64,000 nucleotides of DNA, taken from Dactylorhiza incarnata. Taxonomy: Eukaryota; Streptophyta; Magnoliopsida; Asparagales; Orchidaceae. Location: contig JAWHQI010000170.1 in NCBI GenBank assembly GCA_033032865.1, positions 369,001 through 433,000 on the forward strand, written 5' to 3'. The stretch's first letter is position 1. Each line of letters begins with the position of its first letter. Of the stretch, positions 46,979 through 56,400 are shown piece after piece. Below the pieces are notes generated by a model, which did not search any database, had not been told where the DNA came from, and saw only the letters and a list, made by a program, of their open reading frames with translations. Both the position numbers and the translations under genes were made by a program.

Positions 46979-47656
46979 TTTTTCATGTATATAGTTTAAT
47001 TATTGTTGAAAACAATATTACTTTGTATTGAGTGGTTTGGGCTATCTCCCACCCTCTTTTTTCCTATTAATAAAATAACTTATGTTGAACAAACTTCTAT
47101 TTGCGATTGAGTATTAAATTTATTTCTGTATTTGACCGTCTATAAGTGAATTCTAATGAATAGCAAATGAAATAATTATGTGATATTTTTTGAGGAATTA
47201 AATAGAATTTAGTGATAAGAAATGTTAAGTGTTCTCTTTTGGTGACCAGGTATTTCGTCACTAAAAGTACACTGTAGTGACTGAATTAATTTGGTCACGA
47301 AAACTTTATTTAGTGACTAAATCCATTCAGTCACAAAAGCTTCATTTAGTGACCGAATTATTTTGGTCACAAAAAAATCGTTTAGTGACCGAACCAATTG
47401 GTCACTGATATTACATTTAGTGACCGAATCAATTTGGTCACCAAAACAATTTTTTAGTGGCTGTAATTATTTTGATCACTAAATATGCACAATTAGTGAC
47501 GAAAATCTTTTTGGTCACTAATTACATTTAGTGGCGGGGCTACCGTGACCATCTCGTGATGGACTGGATTTGGTCACTAATTGTCTTTAGTGACCAAAAT
47601 CCAATCTTTAGTGACAAAAATTTTCGTCACTAAAAGTCAATTTTCTAGTAGTGACC

Positions 47657-48235
47657 CCTTCACTACTTCCTGCCGCAAAATGTCTCCGGCGAGATCACTC
47701 ACAACACCCCACTCCGGCGAGATGAACGAATGCTCAGCAGCGAGCACCGGCGAGATCAACTGGGCGAGATGGCTGTACTCCTTCTGGCGAGAGGGCTGCT
47801 CCGGCAAGCTGAGGTGGCGAGAAGGACTCTTCATGCGGGAAGAATATATATATGTGTGGGCGAGAGGGGCAGCCGGCGACTTCTCCTGCGAGAGGTGGCG
47901 GCGAGAGAGCTTCTCCTGTAGCGAGACGGGAGAGGAAGTGGCGAGAATAAAACCTTCCTGCGGGAAATAAATAATCTCTTCTCACTCTCTCTCTATAACC
48001 TCTCTCTCTCTCTCTCTTAAAAAACTGCCACAAGAAAACAAAGCCTCTCCAAATTCTATTCACCGCAACTTTCAAACACAAATACAAGGCCTATTTATAG
48101 GCAAGGAAACACACACCTACTTTCTCACTCCGCATTAAATGTGCACTATCTCTCCTCTATTTAATTAATACAAAATTCTAATAAACTTAAAATAAAACAA
48201 ACCGTTGACCAAGTCAACAATAAACAAAACCAACA
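47657..48235 (-). repeat. 5' LTR of copia 2, right part
   Basis: Continues the LTR after the CACTA insertion. The TATA box CTATAAATA lies on the minus strand near 48091-48100. It ends ACCAACA at 48235, followed by the target copy CTAAT. Confidence 0.92.
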
Positions 48236-48384
48236 CTAATAAGACAGAAAATGACTTCTAGCACACTGCAGAACCTATCTTTTCAGTTGTGATGGTGATG
48301 AAAAATGTTATAAATCACTCCAAATTTACCAGAATGCGCTGCATGGAGCATCCTCACGGGAATATCAACTCGGCCGATCACAGA

Positions 48385-48950
48385 TTAAAGGAGCATACCG
48401 TAATCTGACGGTGGAGGAGAGCAGTCTGCTTGAACGGCTAATGCCTTCAGAGTGCCTATGCATGGGTCAGGGCTGAACCGAGTTACTAAAACCATGACGT
48501 TGCACCTATCCCAAACAAGCCTGGAGGAAAGAAAGGAGTTAAAAGTAACGAAAAGAAACACTGGCATGAGAACTAGTAGCCTTTAGTTGCTAGAATGGCC
48601 TACCTCGAATACGACGGATAAAGATCGTTGCGCATGGCATTTGCGCATGGCATTTTCCCTGGAGAAACTTTGGCAGCTGCCAAGAGGGGTTCCAAAACTT
48701 ACAAATGTTATACATATATAATATTCCCCTCATCACAGTGCAAGAAGATTTCTGGTGTTACTGTCTCATCGACCGAGATGTTCCAAGCAAAAAGCTCAAG
48801 GTTATGCCAGGAAGAAAGGGGCGGATAGCGAGACTCTGAAACTTGTGCACAAATTATTCTTGTCGCCCGTTTCATCAATTTTATCCCAAGCGGTGGTTGC
48901 CTCTTGTTTCCTCAAACATGACAAGCATGTTGTTGGAAGCCAGCAACTAC
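48385..48950 (-). pseudogene. BGAL9-like beta-galactosidase C-terminus (SUEL lectin domain), broken
   Basis: On the minus strand 48945-48604 reads, across frame changes, NNMLVMFEETRGNHR, MKRATRIICAQVSES, LFAWNISVDETVTPEIFL, HCDEGN, TFVSFGTPLGSC, CHAQRSLSVVFE. A GTAGGC donor, an 83-bp intron (48521-48603) and the last exon 48520-48385 follow, with RCNVMVLVTRFSPDPCIG and TLKALAVQADCSP. The order fits the end of GH35 plant beta-galactosidases (SFASFGTP, CHA, DPC motifs of the galactose-binding lectin domain), closest in feel to BGAL9. Lesions: a stop/frameshift after HRLG, one in the GNIIY-TFVS stretch, and one near 48505. The family acts in the apoplast on galactan and other beta-galactosides. 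This copy is dead. Confidence 0.75.
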
Positions 48951-49424
48951 TCTCCTAGAATATGATACCTCAAGAAGAATAACCACAACCACTCATTACT
49001 ATAGAGCTCAGTAATTCTATCATATGATAGCATTTAAGCACAAAGCACAGCGGCTGGAGGCAGCTAGTAGCATCAGAAGCATGAAGGCCAACGGCTGGAT
49101 TAGGCATCAAAGGACTAGGGGCCCACAGAGAACTTCGGCGTATGCAGAGAGCAGATCGGAAGAAGAGCAGCCCAATCGGCAGCAGCGGGCGAGATGTCGT
49201 GATCTGGAGCAGCCGACGACGGGAGGAAGAGAACTTGGCGGGATCTGCAGCAGGTCCTTCAGGATGTCGCCGAAGTCGTGATCGAAATGGGAATTGAAGC
49301 CCATGCTTTGAAGCTGGTAGAGGCGAAAAATTGTCGTTAGGGCCGCAGTCGACGGGAACGACTAGAGATGTCGTGATCTGTGACAAGAAAAAAGGTTTTC
49401 AGCGAAGAATGTCGTGGAAGCAGC

Positions 49425-50097
49425 CTAAGTTATTAAAGGCGCAAGGCGCACCGAGGCGCAGAGGGGCCCTGGAGCCTAGGCGCAAGGCGCAGGCGCGCGC
49501 CTGAGGCACGTGAGGCGCAAAAATGGGAAAAAAATAAAATCAGTGAATTGGGCGCCCAAATCATGGAAAATCAGCGAATGGGGCGCCCAATTAGCTGAAT
49601 TGTTGCGAATGGGACCCCCAATTCGCTGAATTTCTGTGAATTGGGCCCCCAATTCGCTGAATTTCTGCGAATTGGGCCCCCAATTCGCGGAAATCGCTGA
49701 AATTCAGCGAATTGGGCGCCCAAATTGCTGAATTTCAGCGAATTGGGAGCCCAAATCGCTGAATTTCAGCGAATTGGGTGCCCAAAACGCTGAATTTCAG
49801 CGAATTGGGCGCCCAAAACGCTGAATTTCAGCGAATTGGGCGCCCAAATCGCTGAATTTCAGCGAATTGGGCGCCCAAATCGCTGAATTTCAGCGAATTG
49901 GGCGCCCAAATCGCTGAATTTCAGCATTTGGGCGCCTAGGTGCGCCTCAGGTGCGCCTTGGGTGCGCCTTGGCGGGCCTAGGCGCGCCTCAGGCGCGCCT
50001 CAGGCACATCGCCCGCCTAGGCCTTGCTGGGGCGCAACGGGGTGTGCCCGGTGCGCCCGGCGCCTCAGGCGCGCCTAGGCGCGCGCCTTGATAACTC
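49425..50097. mobile_element. Fold-back/MITE-like element filled with GGCGC repeats
   Basis: The ends AAGTTATTAAAGGCGC (left) and GCGCCTTGATAACT (right) are inverted relatives, flanked by AAGCAGC at 49418-49424 and 50098-50104. Both sides hold GCGCCTAGGCGC-type words in opposite orientation, so the strands can fold back. The centre is a minisatellite. No coding capacity. Superfamily uncertain (7-8 bp duplication would suit hAT or Mutator-like). Confidence 0.7.
49550..49935. repeat. 31-bp minisatellite
   Basis: Tandem units of the form CGCTGAATTTCAGCGAATTG followed by GGCGCCCAAAT repeat about a dozen times, nearly perfect in 49780-49930 and diverging leftward. Each unit contains the inverted pair GCTGAATTTCAGC and the palindrome GGCGCC. 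Confidence 0.9.
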
Positions 50098-50104
50098 AAG
50101 CAGC

Positions 50105-50483
50105 AGAGGGAACCTTCGTTGACAAGGGCCACAGAGGCAGCGAGCAGGCTACTGTCGACGAGCTGAGAAACGACTTACGGGAGCTGCGGCAGGATCGTCG
50201 GCGGAAACCGTCGAGGCTAGCAACAGGATATGAAGCAGATGGGATCTGCGAGATCAACTCCATGAGGCAGGATCGACACTTGAGAACGTCGTGGGGTTGG
50301 TTGGAATGCGACGGGATCGTCAATGGAAGCGGTAGCTAGCGGAAGTGGCAGCTAGCGGAAACGGAAATCGTCGACGGAAGGAATAAGAGAAGCGACGGAA
50401 GCCGTAGGAGTCGTGTCACGCGACAAGCCGTCAAACGGTCGCCCTACACGCATGGGAGCAGAAGTGATCAGGGAGGAATCCAT
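50105..50483. other. Spacer left of copia-type LTR remnant
   Basis: GC-moderate sequence without recognisable protein. If the LTR remnant at 50497 is real, this would be its degraded internal (leader/gag) region. Confidence 0.3.
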
Positions 50484-50690
50484 GCTTCTGATACTATGTT
50501 GGAAATAAGAGGGAAATGTTTCCACAAAAGGGTTATATATAGGACTTACAAGGACTCATAAACCAAATTGAAAAATGTGGGACTAAACCCACATATTCCT
50601 AAAGACTCTATTCCATAAACCAAAATATTAATCTAAATCCAATAGCACCAATAATTTTCTATGACAACTACATATCTTTTCGATATTTCT
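50484..50690 (-). mobile_element. LTR retrotransposon remnant: primer site plus LTR start
   Basis: CTTCTGATACTATG immediately precedes TGTTGGAAATAAGAGGG (50497). This is the mirror of a mutated initiator-Met primer site (TAGTATCAGAAG on the minus strand) next to an LTR start. A TATATATAGG box follows at about 50533. The opposite LTR end is not clear, so the right boundary is approximate. Confidence 0.45.
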
Positions 50691-51039
50691 GACTGAGTTG
50701 CAAACTTGCAGTTAACTATGCCTCTTTGACAGTTTTATAATTACCTAAAACATGCAATTCTGCTAATGAGATAGCCTTTTCACTCTGGCAGTATAAATGG
50801 TGGAATTAATGTTTCTCCGATAGTGCTGCCAGTAAGGTTGGGCTTATAGAGAGGCCATATATATGGTCCTTTAGGAAACATTACTTCTGTCCATCCTTAT
50901 GGGTTGGGATTGAGATTGACAAAGTTTTATGATGCATTTCAAGATGCATCATGGCGTCAGAGGCGGAGAAGAGGGTGAGCTGAGGTCGGGAAGGGCATAC
51001 TTAACGACAAGACACCCAAGTGTTGACAATAATGGAGAA

Positions 51040-51260
51040 GACATCAAGCTAAGACAGTAATGGAGAAGAGGACCCGAATAAAACTAATACGAGCAATCTG
51101 AGAAAATGTGTCAAAGAAATCAACACCATAGGTCTGGGTGAACCTCTTAGCAACAAGCAAAGCCTTGTGCCAATACATATTGCTGTCTGGACATGGATAG
51201 AAATCACTTTTTGAAGATTTTGTATGAAAGATGAAAGTGTTGATTTTATGATACAAAATC
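51040..51260 (-). pseudogene. Copia reverse transcriptase fragment
   Basis: The 51044-51256 frame reads NMYWHKALLVAKRFTQTYGV, DFFDTFSQIARISFIRVL. This is the RT block KARLVAKGFTQTYGVDYFETFSPV of copia elements with substitutions. Only about 45 residues survive. Confidence 0.8.
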
Positions 51261-51289
51261 TTTTGAACATGAATAATAATGTAAGCAAT

Positions 51290-51595
51290 GATATAAATAA
51301 TTGGATGATGTCCTTAATGATGTAAATAATATGATGTCAGCAAATATGTAAATGATATGATGTCAGCGAATATGTAAATGATATGATGTCAGCGAATATG
51401 TAAATGATATGATGTCAGCGAATATGTAAATGATATGATTATGTAAATGATATGATGTCAGCGAATATGTAAATGATATGATGATGTCAGTAATGAGGTA
51501 AATGATATGATGATGTCAGTAATGAGGTAAATGATATGATGATGTCAGTAATAATATAAATGATATGATGATATCAGCGATGACACAAACTTGTA
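51290..51595. repeat. 26-bp tandem repeat
   Basis: Units AATATGTAAATGATATGATG plus TCAGCG repeat four to five times near-perfectly at 51340-51480, flanked by shorter variants (GATGATGTCAGTAATGAGGTAA) to 51595. Confidence 0.88.
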
Positions 51596-51599
51596 AATA

Positions 51600-51770
51600 A
51601 AATATTGGTCTTAAATGACTATAAAAAGGGATTGAGTCTTCATTTGTAAGCCATTCAGTTCAGAAACAATTCTTGAGTTCTTTCTTGCTCTCGTATTCTT
51701 ATTTTGCTCATTCTCTCCCGCTCTTTTATTTTCTCCACGTTAATAGATAAGCTATTAAAGGGTGTTAGAA
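51600..51770 (+). promoter_or_regulatory. LTR-like promoter region
   Basis: ACTATAAAAAGGGATTGAG (about 51619-51637) gives a TATA box followed by a leader of the kind seen in copia LTR R/U5 regions (CATTCAGTTCAGAAAC, CTCTCCCGCTC). With the upstream tandem repeats it may be one LTR, but I could not fix its ends. Confidence 0.35.
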
Positions 51771-51937
51771 GAAATGCATATATCAAACAAATAAACATGA
51801 TACAGTCACTGCAGAAGAAATTGAATTGGTATATGAAATTTTCAACTAAGCAATTCCTATCTTCTGTTACATAAAATTAGCTTGCATGATGTGCATAAGG
51901 GATGTAAATCAAAAGTTATTACCAATAAATAGCATAC

Positions 51938-52004
51938 CTTGAATGGTTCATTGTTAGTTCGGAACTCTATGCCTTGTATGTCACGTAACCAAACAGGAAA
52001 TCCC
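51938..52004 (-). pseudogene. Isolated beta-galactosidase exon (GH35)
   Basis: A 67-bp segment with consensus acceptor (CTGCAG) and donor (GTATGC) encodes GFPVWLRDIQGIEFRT then NNEPFK, the conserved exon just after the GPYVCAEWNFG block of plant GH35 enzymes. No neighbouring exons are recognisable within 1 kb either side. It is on the same strand as the C-terminal remnant 3 kb downstream, so both are probably relics of one gene. The exon itself has no defect. Confidence 0.75.
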
Positions 52005-53027
52005 CTGCAGAAATAGTTATAGGATCAAACAATATTACCCGAGCATCAAAAATAACCAGTCAGGAGCACTATTCAAACAGCAAATATTTCATTAACAGGA
52101 GGCATTGCCATATTAAGCATGAAAGACATCATAATCTTAAACAACTGATGCAGAAAATGTGTTAATGCATATCAAGGAGGCTGCTGCCAAACATTTCAGT
52201 AATATTCTAACTACTGAATAGAATGATGACTCACACTGCCATCACATTCTTGATCGCATAGCCTAACATAGTTGATTATGACTTGAAATATCAGCCAAAA
52301 ATTACGACTCTAAGGCGCATCGGGTGTCTCCCAGAACGAGTGACACATTAGGAGGCTTGTCGGGCAACTCGAGAAATGAAACTAAGATAAGACTCTAACA
52401 TGTGCTAAATGTCTCTCATAAGAGGTAATTAATTCATCAAGGTACTTGCCCGGCGGGGTATAAAAATTTGTTGCATATAAGACGTAATTCACTAATGAAT
52501 TGACTCATGGATTTGATGTAGGGAGACAAGATCTTATACTCGTAGACAAATTCACAACCAGAAACACATCTTCATCAATGTCTACTACGTCTAACTCTGC
52601 GGCTCTACCCTCATCGCACTCTGAAACATCCGTAACAGTCACAACACTATCTACCTTAGTCAGCATCATTGGCCCGGATCAAACTCATTCTCAACATCGA
52701 AAAGTAAATTGTCTGTACGGCACGCCACCACATGTCCTATACTCTAGCATCTAGGACATTAAACCTCATTATGATGAGATGAATCGAAGTCTGGGATCGA
52801 GACTCTCGTGCTAAGACGCATTGTTAGTTATATGTCTCGAATCCTAACCCATCTGGAGTCAGAAGTCCACAACCTCACATCATAAGTCCACTATGTAATG
52901 TATTATGTATAATAATTGTGTATGTAGTAATATATAAACTCTTCTTATTCTAGGGATCAGGTGATCTGACGAAACGAGATATCTACTCACTTGTAATCAT
53001 TTATGTTCTATCTAGTGAAACGACCTG
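52005..53027. other. Spacer without recognisable gene
   Basis: Contains an 84-codon S/T-rich ORF (52500-52754) with no family resemblance. Around 52320-52480 the words GTGTCTCCCAGAACGAGTGACAC look like retroelement-derived non-coding DNA, without definable ends. Confidence 0.3.
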
Positions 53028-53032
53028 CTGCT

Positions 53033-53470
53033 TGATACCGCTCCAGGTATCGGAACGGCGATAGTGGCAGGGACAGTGGCTGAGCTAGCGGAAGGAACTG
53101 GCGCTGGGCGACAGCGGCGGCGACAGTGGCGGGGGTAGGCAGGAGACGGACGAACGAGAGAGGGAGATAGAGAGAGATAGAGAGAGAGAGAGATAGAAGA
53201 CAAGGGGAGCAGCCCCTCCAAATTAGATTGATCCAAGGATAACTCCAAACCCTAAGGTGATCCCTTATATAGGGGGTACCCACCTCTACTAATGTTCATA
53301 ATTAAAAAGACATAAACAAATAATAAAACTGCAAATAAAACTCATGCGCCGGTCGGCCACGTCAGACGGCCCTCGCCGAACCGCTCGCTTCGGTGTTAAT
53401 ACTTGGTCGCGCGCGAGCCTTCCTCGAGTACACCTGCCATTCCGGCTCGTCCGATTGGATGTCGGTAACA
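53033..53470 (-). repeat. 3' LTR of gypsy 2
   Basis: TATA-like CCCTATATAAGG on the minus strand (about 53261-53272). The pol C-terminus reads into this LTR, as in other chromoviruses. GA-rich tract at 53155-53200. Confidence 0.92.
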
Positions 53471-56400
53471 ATACCGCCATCTGGGAAATTTGCCTTGTCC
53501 TCAAGGCAATAATCCGGAAACTGTCGGCGAAAGTCATCCCGCAATAGCCAAGTCGCGGACGTCCGGGGGCGGTTGCGCCACGCCACCTTGATCTCCTCCG
53601 GTTGGGCCGCTCCGGCCGTGGGTGTGCGCTGATCCAGAATGGCTTCCGGGTAGAGTGGCTCTGAGCTGGGCGTGTCCAAGTCAGTCGGAATATGATCGGA
53701 TACCGGATGATCGCCTATCACCCGCCGGAGTTGTGAAACATGAAAGACGGGATGAATGCGAGCGGTGTCGGGAAGGCGGAGGCGATATGCCACGGCGCCA
53801 ATGCGGCTGAGGATCTCGAAAGGTCCAAAGAAATGCGGAGCGAGCTTGGGCGACGTACGGCGGGCCACCGTGAGCTGGCGATAGGGGTGGAGCTTAATGA
53901 ACACACGCTCACCCACTTGGAACTGAAGGTCCCGGCGTTTTCTGTTGGCAAACGACACCATCTTTGCCTGAGCTCGCCGAAGATGGTGTTTTAAGCAGTC
54001 CAATATGACGTCCCGATCGTGGAGATGATCCGCCAAGCTAGCCACCGGGCATTCACCGGGCATGTAACGGAGCACGGTCGGCGGTGGTCGGCCATATACC
54101 GTCTCGAAGGGCGAGGTGTGGGCGGCATGGTGGTACGCGGTGTTGTAGGAGTATTCCGCCCAACCAAGCCATTTGGCCCAAGACCCTGGCCTCTCCCCGA
54201 TGAAGCAACGCAAATAGGTTTCCAAACACCTGTTGAGGACCTCAGATTGGCCATCCGACTGCGGGTGGTATGCAGTGCTCATCCGGAGTTGGGTTCCCTG
54301 CAGCCGGAATAGTTCGGTTCAGAAGCAACTGAGAAAAAGAGGGTCCCGATCGCTGACGATCGAACGAGGAAACCCATGCAGACGGACTATCTCCGCGATG
54401 AAGCAGTCGGCCACCGATGCGGCCGTGTAGGGGTGGCGAAGCGGAATGAAGTGTGCGTACTTCGTGAGGCGGTCGACGACCACCAATATGCAATCGAAGC
54501 CGTTGGAGCGGGGCAACCGGGTGATGAAGTCCATAGCTATGTGCTCCCAAATACGTTCTGGTACCGGTAGGGGCTGCAGGAGGCCGCCGGGGAACATTGT
54601 CTCGTATTTGGCCTTCTGACATGGAAGGCAAACCGCCACGAATGCTTTCACCTGGCGGAGCATGTGGGGCCAGAAAAGCGAGGCCGCCAACCGACGGTAT
54701 GTCCGATAAGCGCCCGCGTGGCCGCCTGCAGGGGTGGAGTGGAACTCCGCAAGCAAAGCCGGAATCATCGCTGAGGAAGCAGACAGGACGAGGCGGTCCC
54801 GATGAAAAAGGCGGCCCCCTATCAAGGTGAACGGCGGTCTGGAGGCAGGGTCGGTCAGCAATGCGGCCCGGATGTCTTGAAGGTGCGGGTCCCGGTCCAC
54901 CTCTTGTTGAATGGTCGCGACATCGTCCCACACCGGCCGGGAGATGGCAGTCAGTTTCGGCGCTTGCGGGCGGCGGGAAAGCGCGTCGGCCGCCCGATTG
55001 GTCTTGCCGGGGCGGAATTCCACGGTGAAATCATAGCCAAGCAACTTGGCCACCCAAACCTGCTGCGTTGGCGTGGCTATCTTTTGCTGAAGAAGGTAAC
55101 GGAGGCTGTGGTGATCGGTGCGGATGATGAAGGGGCGCCCCAGGAGATACGGCCGCCAGTGTTGGACCGCCAAGACAAGCGCCATGAGCTCGTTTTCGTA
55201 CGCCGAGCGGCTGCGCACCGCATTGGAGAAAGCCTGGCTATAAAAGGCGATGGGCCGGCCGGCTTGCATCAAGACGGCGCCGACGCCTGTGCCCGAGGCA
55301 TCGCACTCGACGATGAATGTTTGTTGGAAGTCCGGCATGGCCAAAACTGGGCCGTGGATTAAGGTCGTTTGGAGCGCTGTGAAGGCCTCCATTGCCGTCG
55401 GCGGCCAAGTGAAAGGTCCCTCCTCGAATTTCTTTAGCAGTTGCGTGAGGGGGCGGGCCAAGCCACCGTAATTGCTGATGAAGCGCCGGTAGTACCCTGT
55501 TAGGCCGAGGAAGGCCCGGACGTCGTGTAAGGAGGCGGGAGTTGGCCACCGCAGCACTGCCTGAACTTTGTCTTCGTCCATGGCCACGCCGTGGGCCGAG
55601 ATTGTATGGCCCAAATAGCTGACAGTAGCGGTGTCGAAGGTGCACTTCTTGCGGTTGACCGTGAGATGATGTACGCGGAGAGTGGCGAACGTCTCCCGAA
55701 CATGACGGAGGTGGTCCTGCCAAGTTGGGCTGAAGACAAGAATATCATCAAAAAAAACCAGAACATGCTTCGCAGAACAGGGTGGAAGATCTCATTCATG
55801 GTGGCTTGGAATGTCGCGGGGGCGTTGGTGAGGCCGAACGGCATGGCCAGGAACTCGAAATGTCCATCGTGCGTCGTGAAGGCCGTCTTGGGCACGTCTT
55901 CCGGCCTGACCCGAATTTGGTGATAGCCTGCCCGGAGGTCCAATTTGGTGAAGCAAGTCGCGCCGTGGAGCTCGTCCAAGAGCTCCTGAATTACCGGGAT
56001 AGGATATTTATCCGGTACCGTGGCCTTGTTGAGCTCCCGGTAGTCCACGCAGAATCTCCAGCTGCCACCTTTCTTGCGGACGAGTAACACCGGGCTGGAG
56101 AAGGGACTAGCACTGGGTCGGATGATGCCGCCTAACAACATCTCGCGAACGAGTCGTTCGATCTCGTCCTTTTGGGCGTGCCCGTAACGGTATGGTCTCA
56201 CGGACACCGCAGAAGATCCCGGGTGGAGAACGATAGCATGATCAGTCGGTCGAGGGGGTGGAAGACCCGAGGGAGCGGTGAAGACGTCCTCGAAATCCGC
56301 AAGGATGGCGCTCATGTCCGCCCGGATGGGTGCGGCCGCCTCGGAAGGGGTCGCCTGAAGGGGCCACAGCCAGGCCGAGAAATCCACGTCGGCGACTCGG

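Larger units (their letters stand above)
41413..47653. mobile_element. CACTA (En/Spm) DNA transposon, 6241 bp, no transposase recognised
   Basis: Begins CACTACTAGAAAATAGGC and ends with the inverse of CACTACTAGAAAATTGAC. The roughly 32-bp termini differ at about two positions. It is flanked by the 3-bp duplication ACC (41410-41412, 47654-47656), and excising it restores the copia LTR sequence exactly. Subterminal regions (41440-41690, 47190-47640) carry many TTTAGTGACC/GTCACTAAA words in both orientations, typical of transposase binding sites. No TnpA/TnpD-like frame is visible. The interior has exon-like segments that may be captured host sequence. Confidence 0.93.
36049..48235 (-). mobile_element. 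Ty1/copia retrotransposon with defective gag-pol (copia 2), 5' LTR split by CACTA
   Basis: The left (3') LTR is 36049-36925. The right (5') LTR starts at 41113 and ends at 48235, interrupted at 41413-47653. The target duplication CTAAT lies at 36044-36048 and 48236-48240. The primer site TGGTATCAGAG (minus strand) abuts 41112, and the polypurine tract GAGGGGGAG abuts 36926. The LTRs differ at a handful of sites (roughly 1%), so it is older than copia 1. Confidence 0.93.

Noticed and set aside
48970..49386. 138-codon minus-strand ORF
   Set aside because: No conserved motif, no splice partner; it overlaps intergenic or relic sequence next to the beta-galactosidase remnant.
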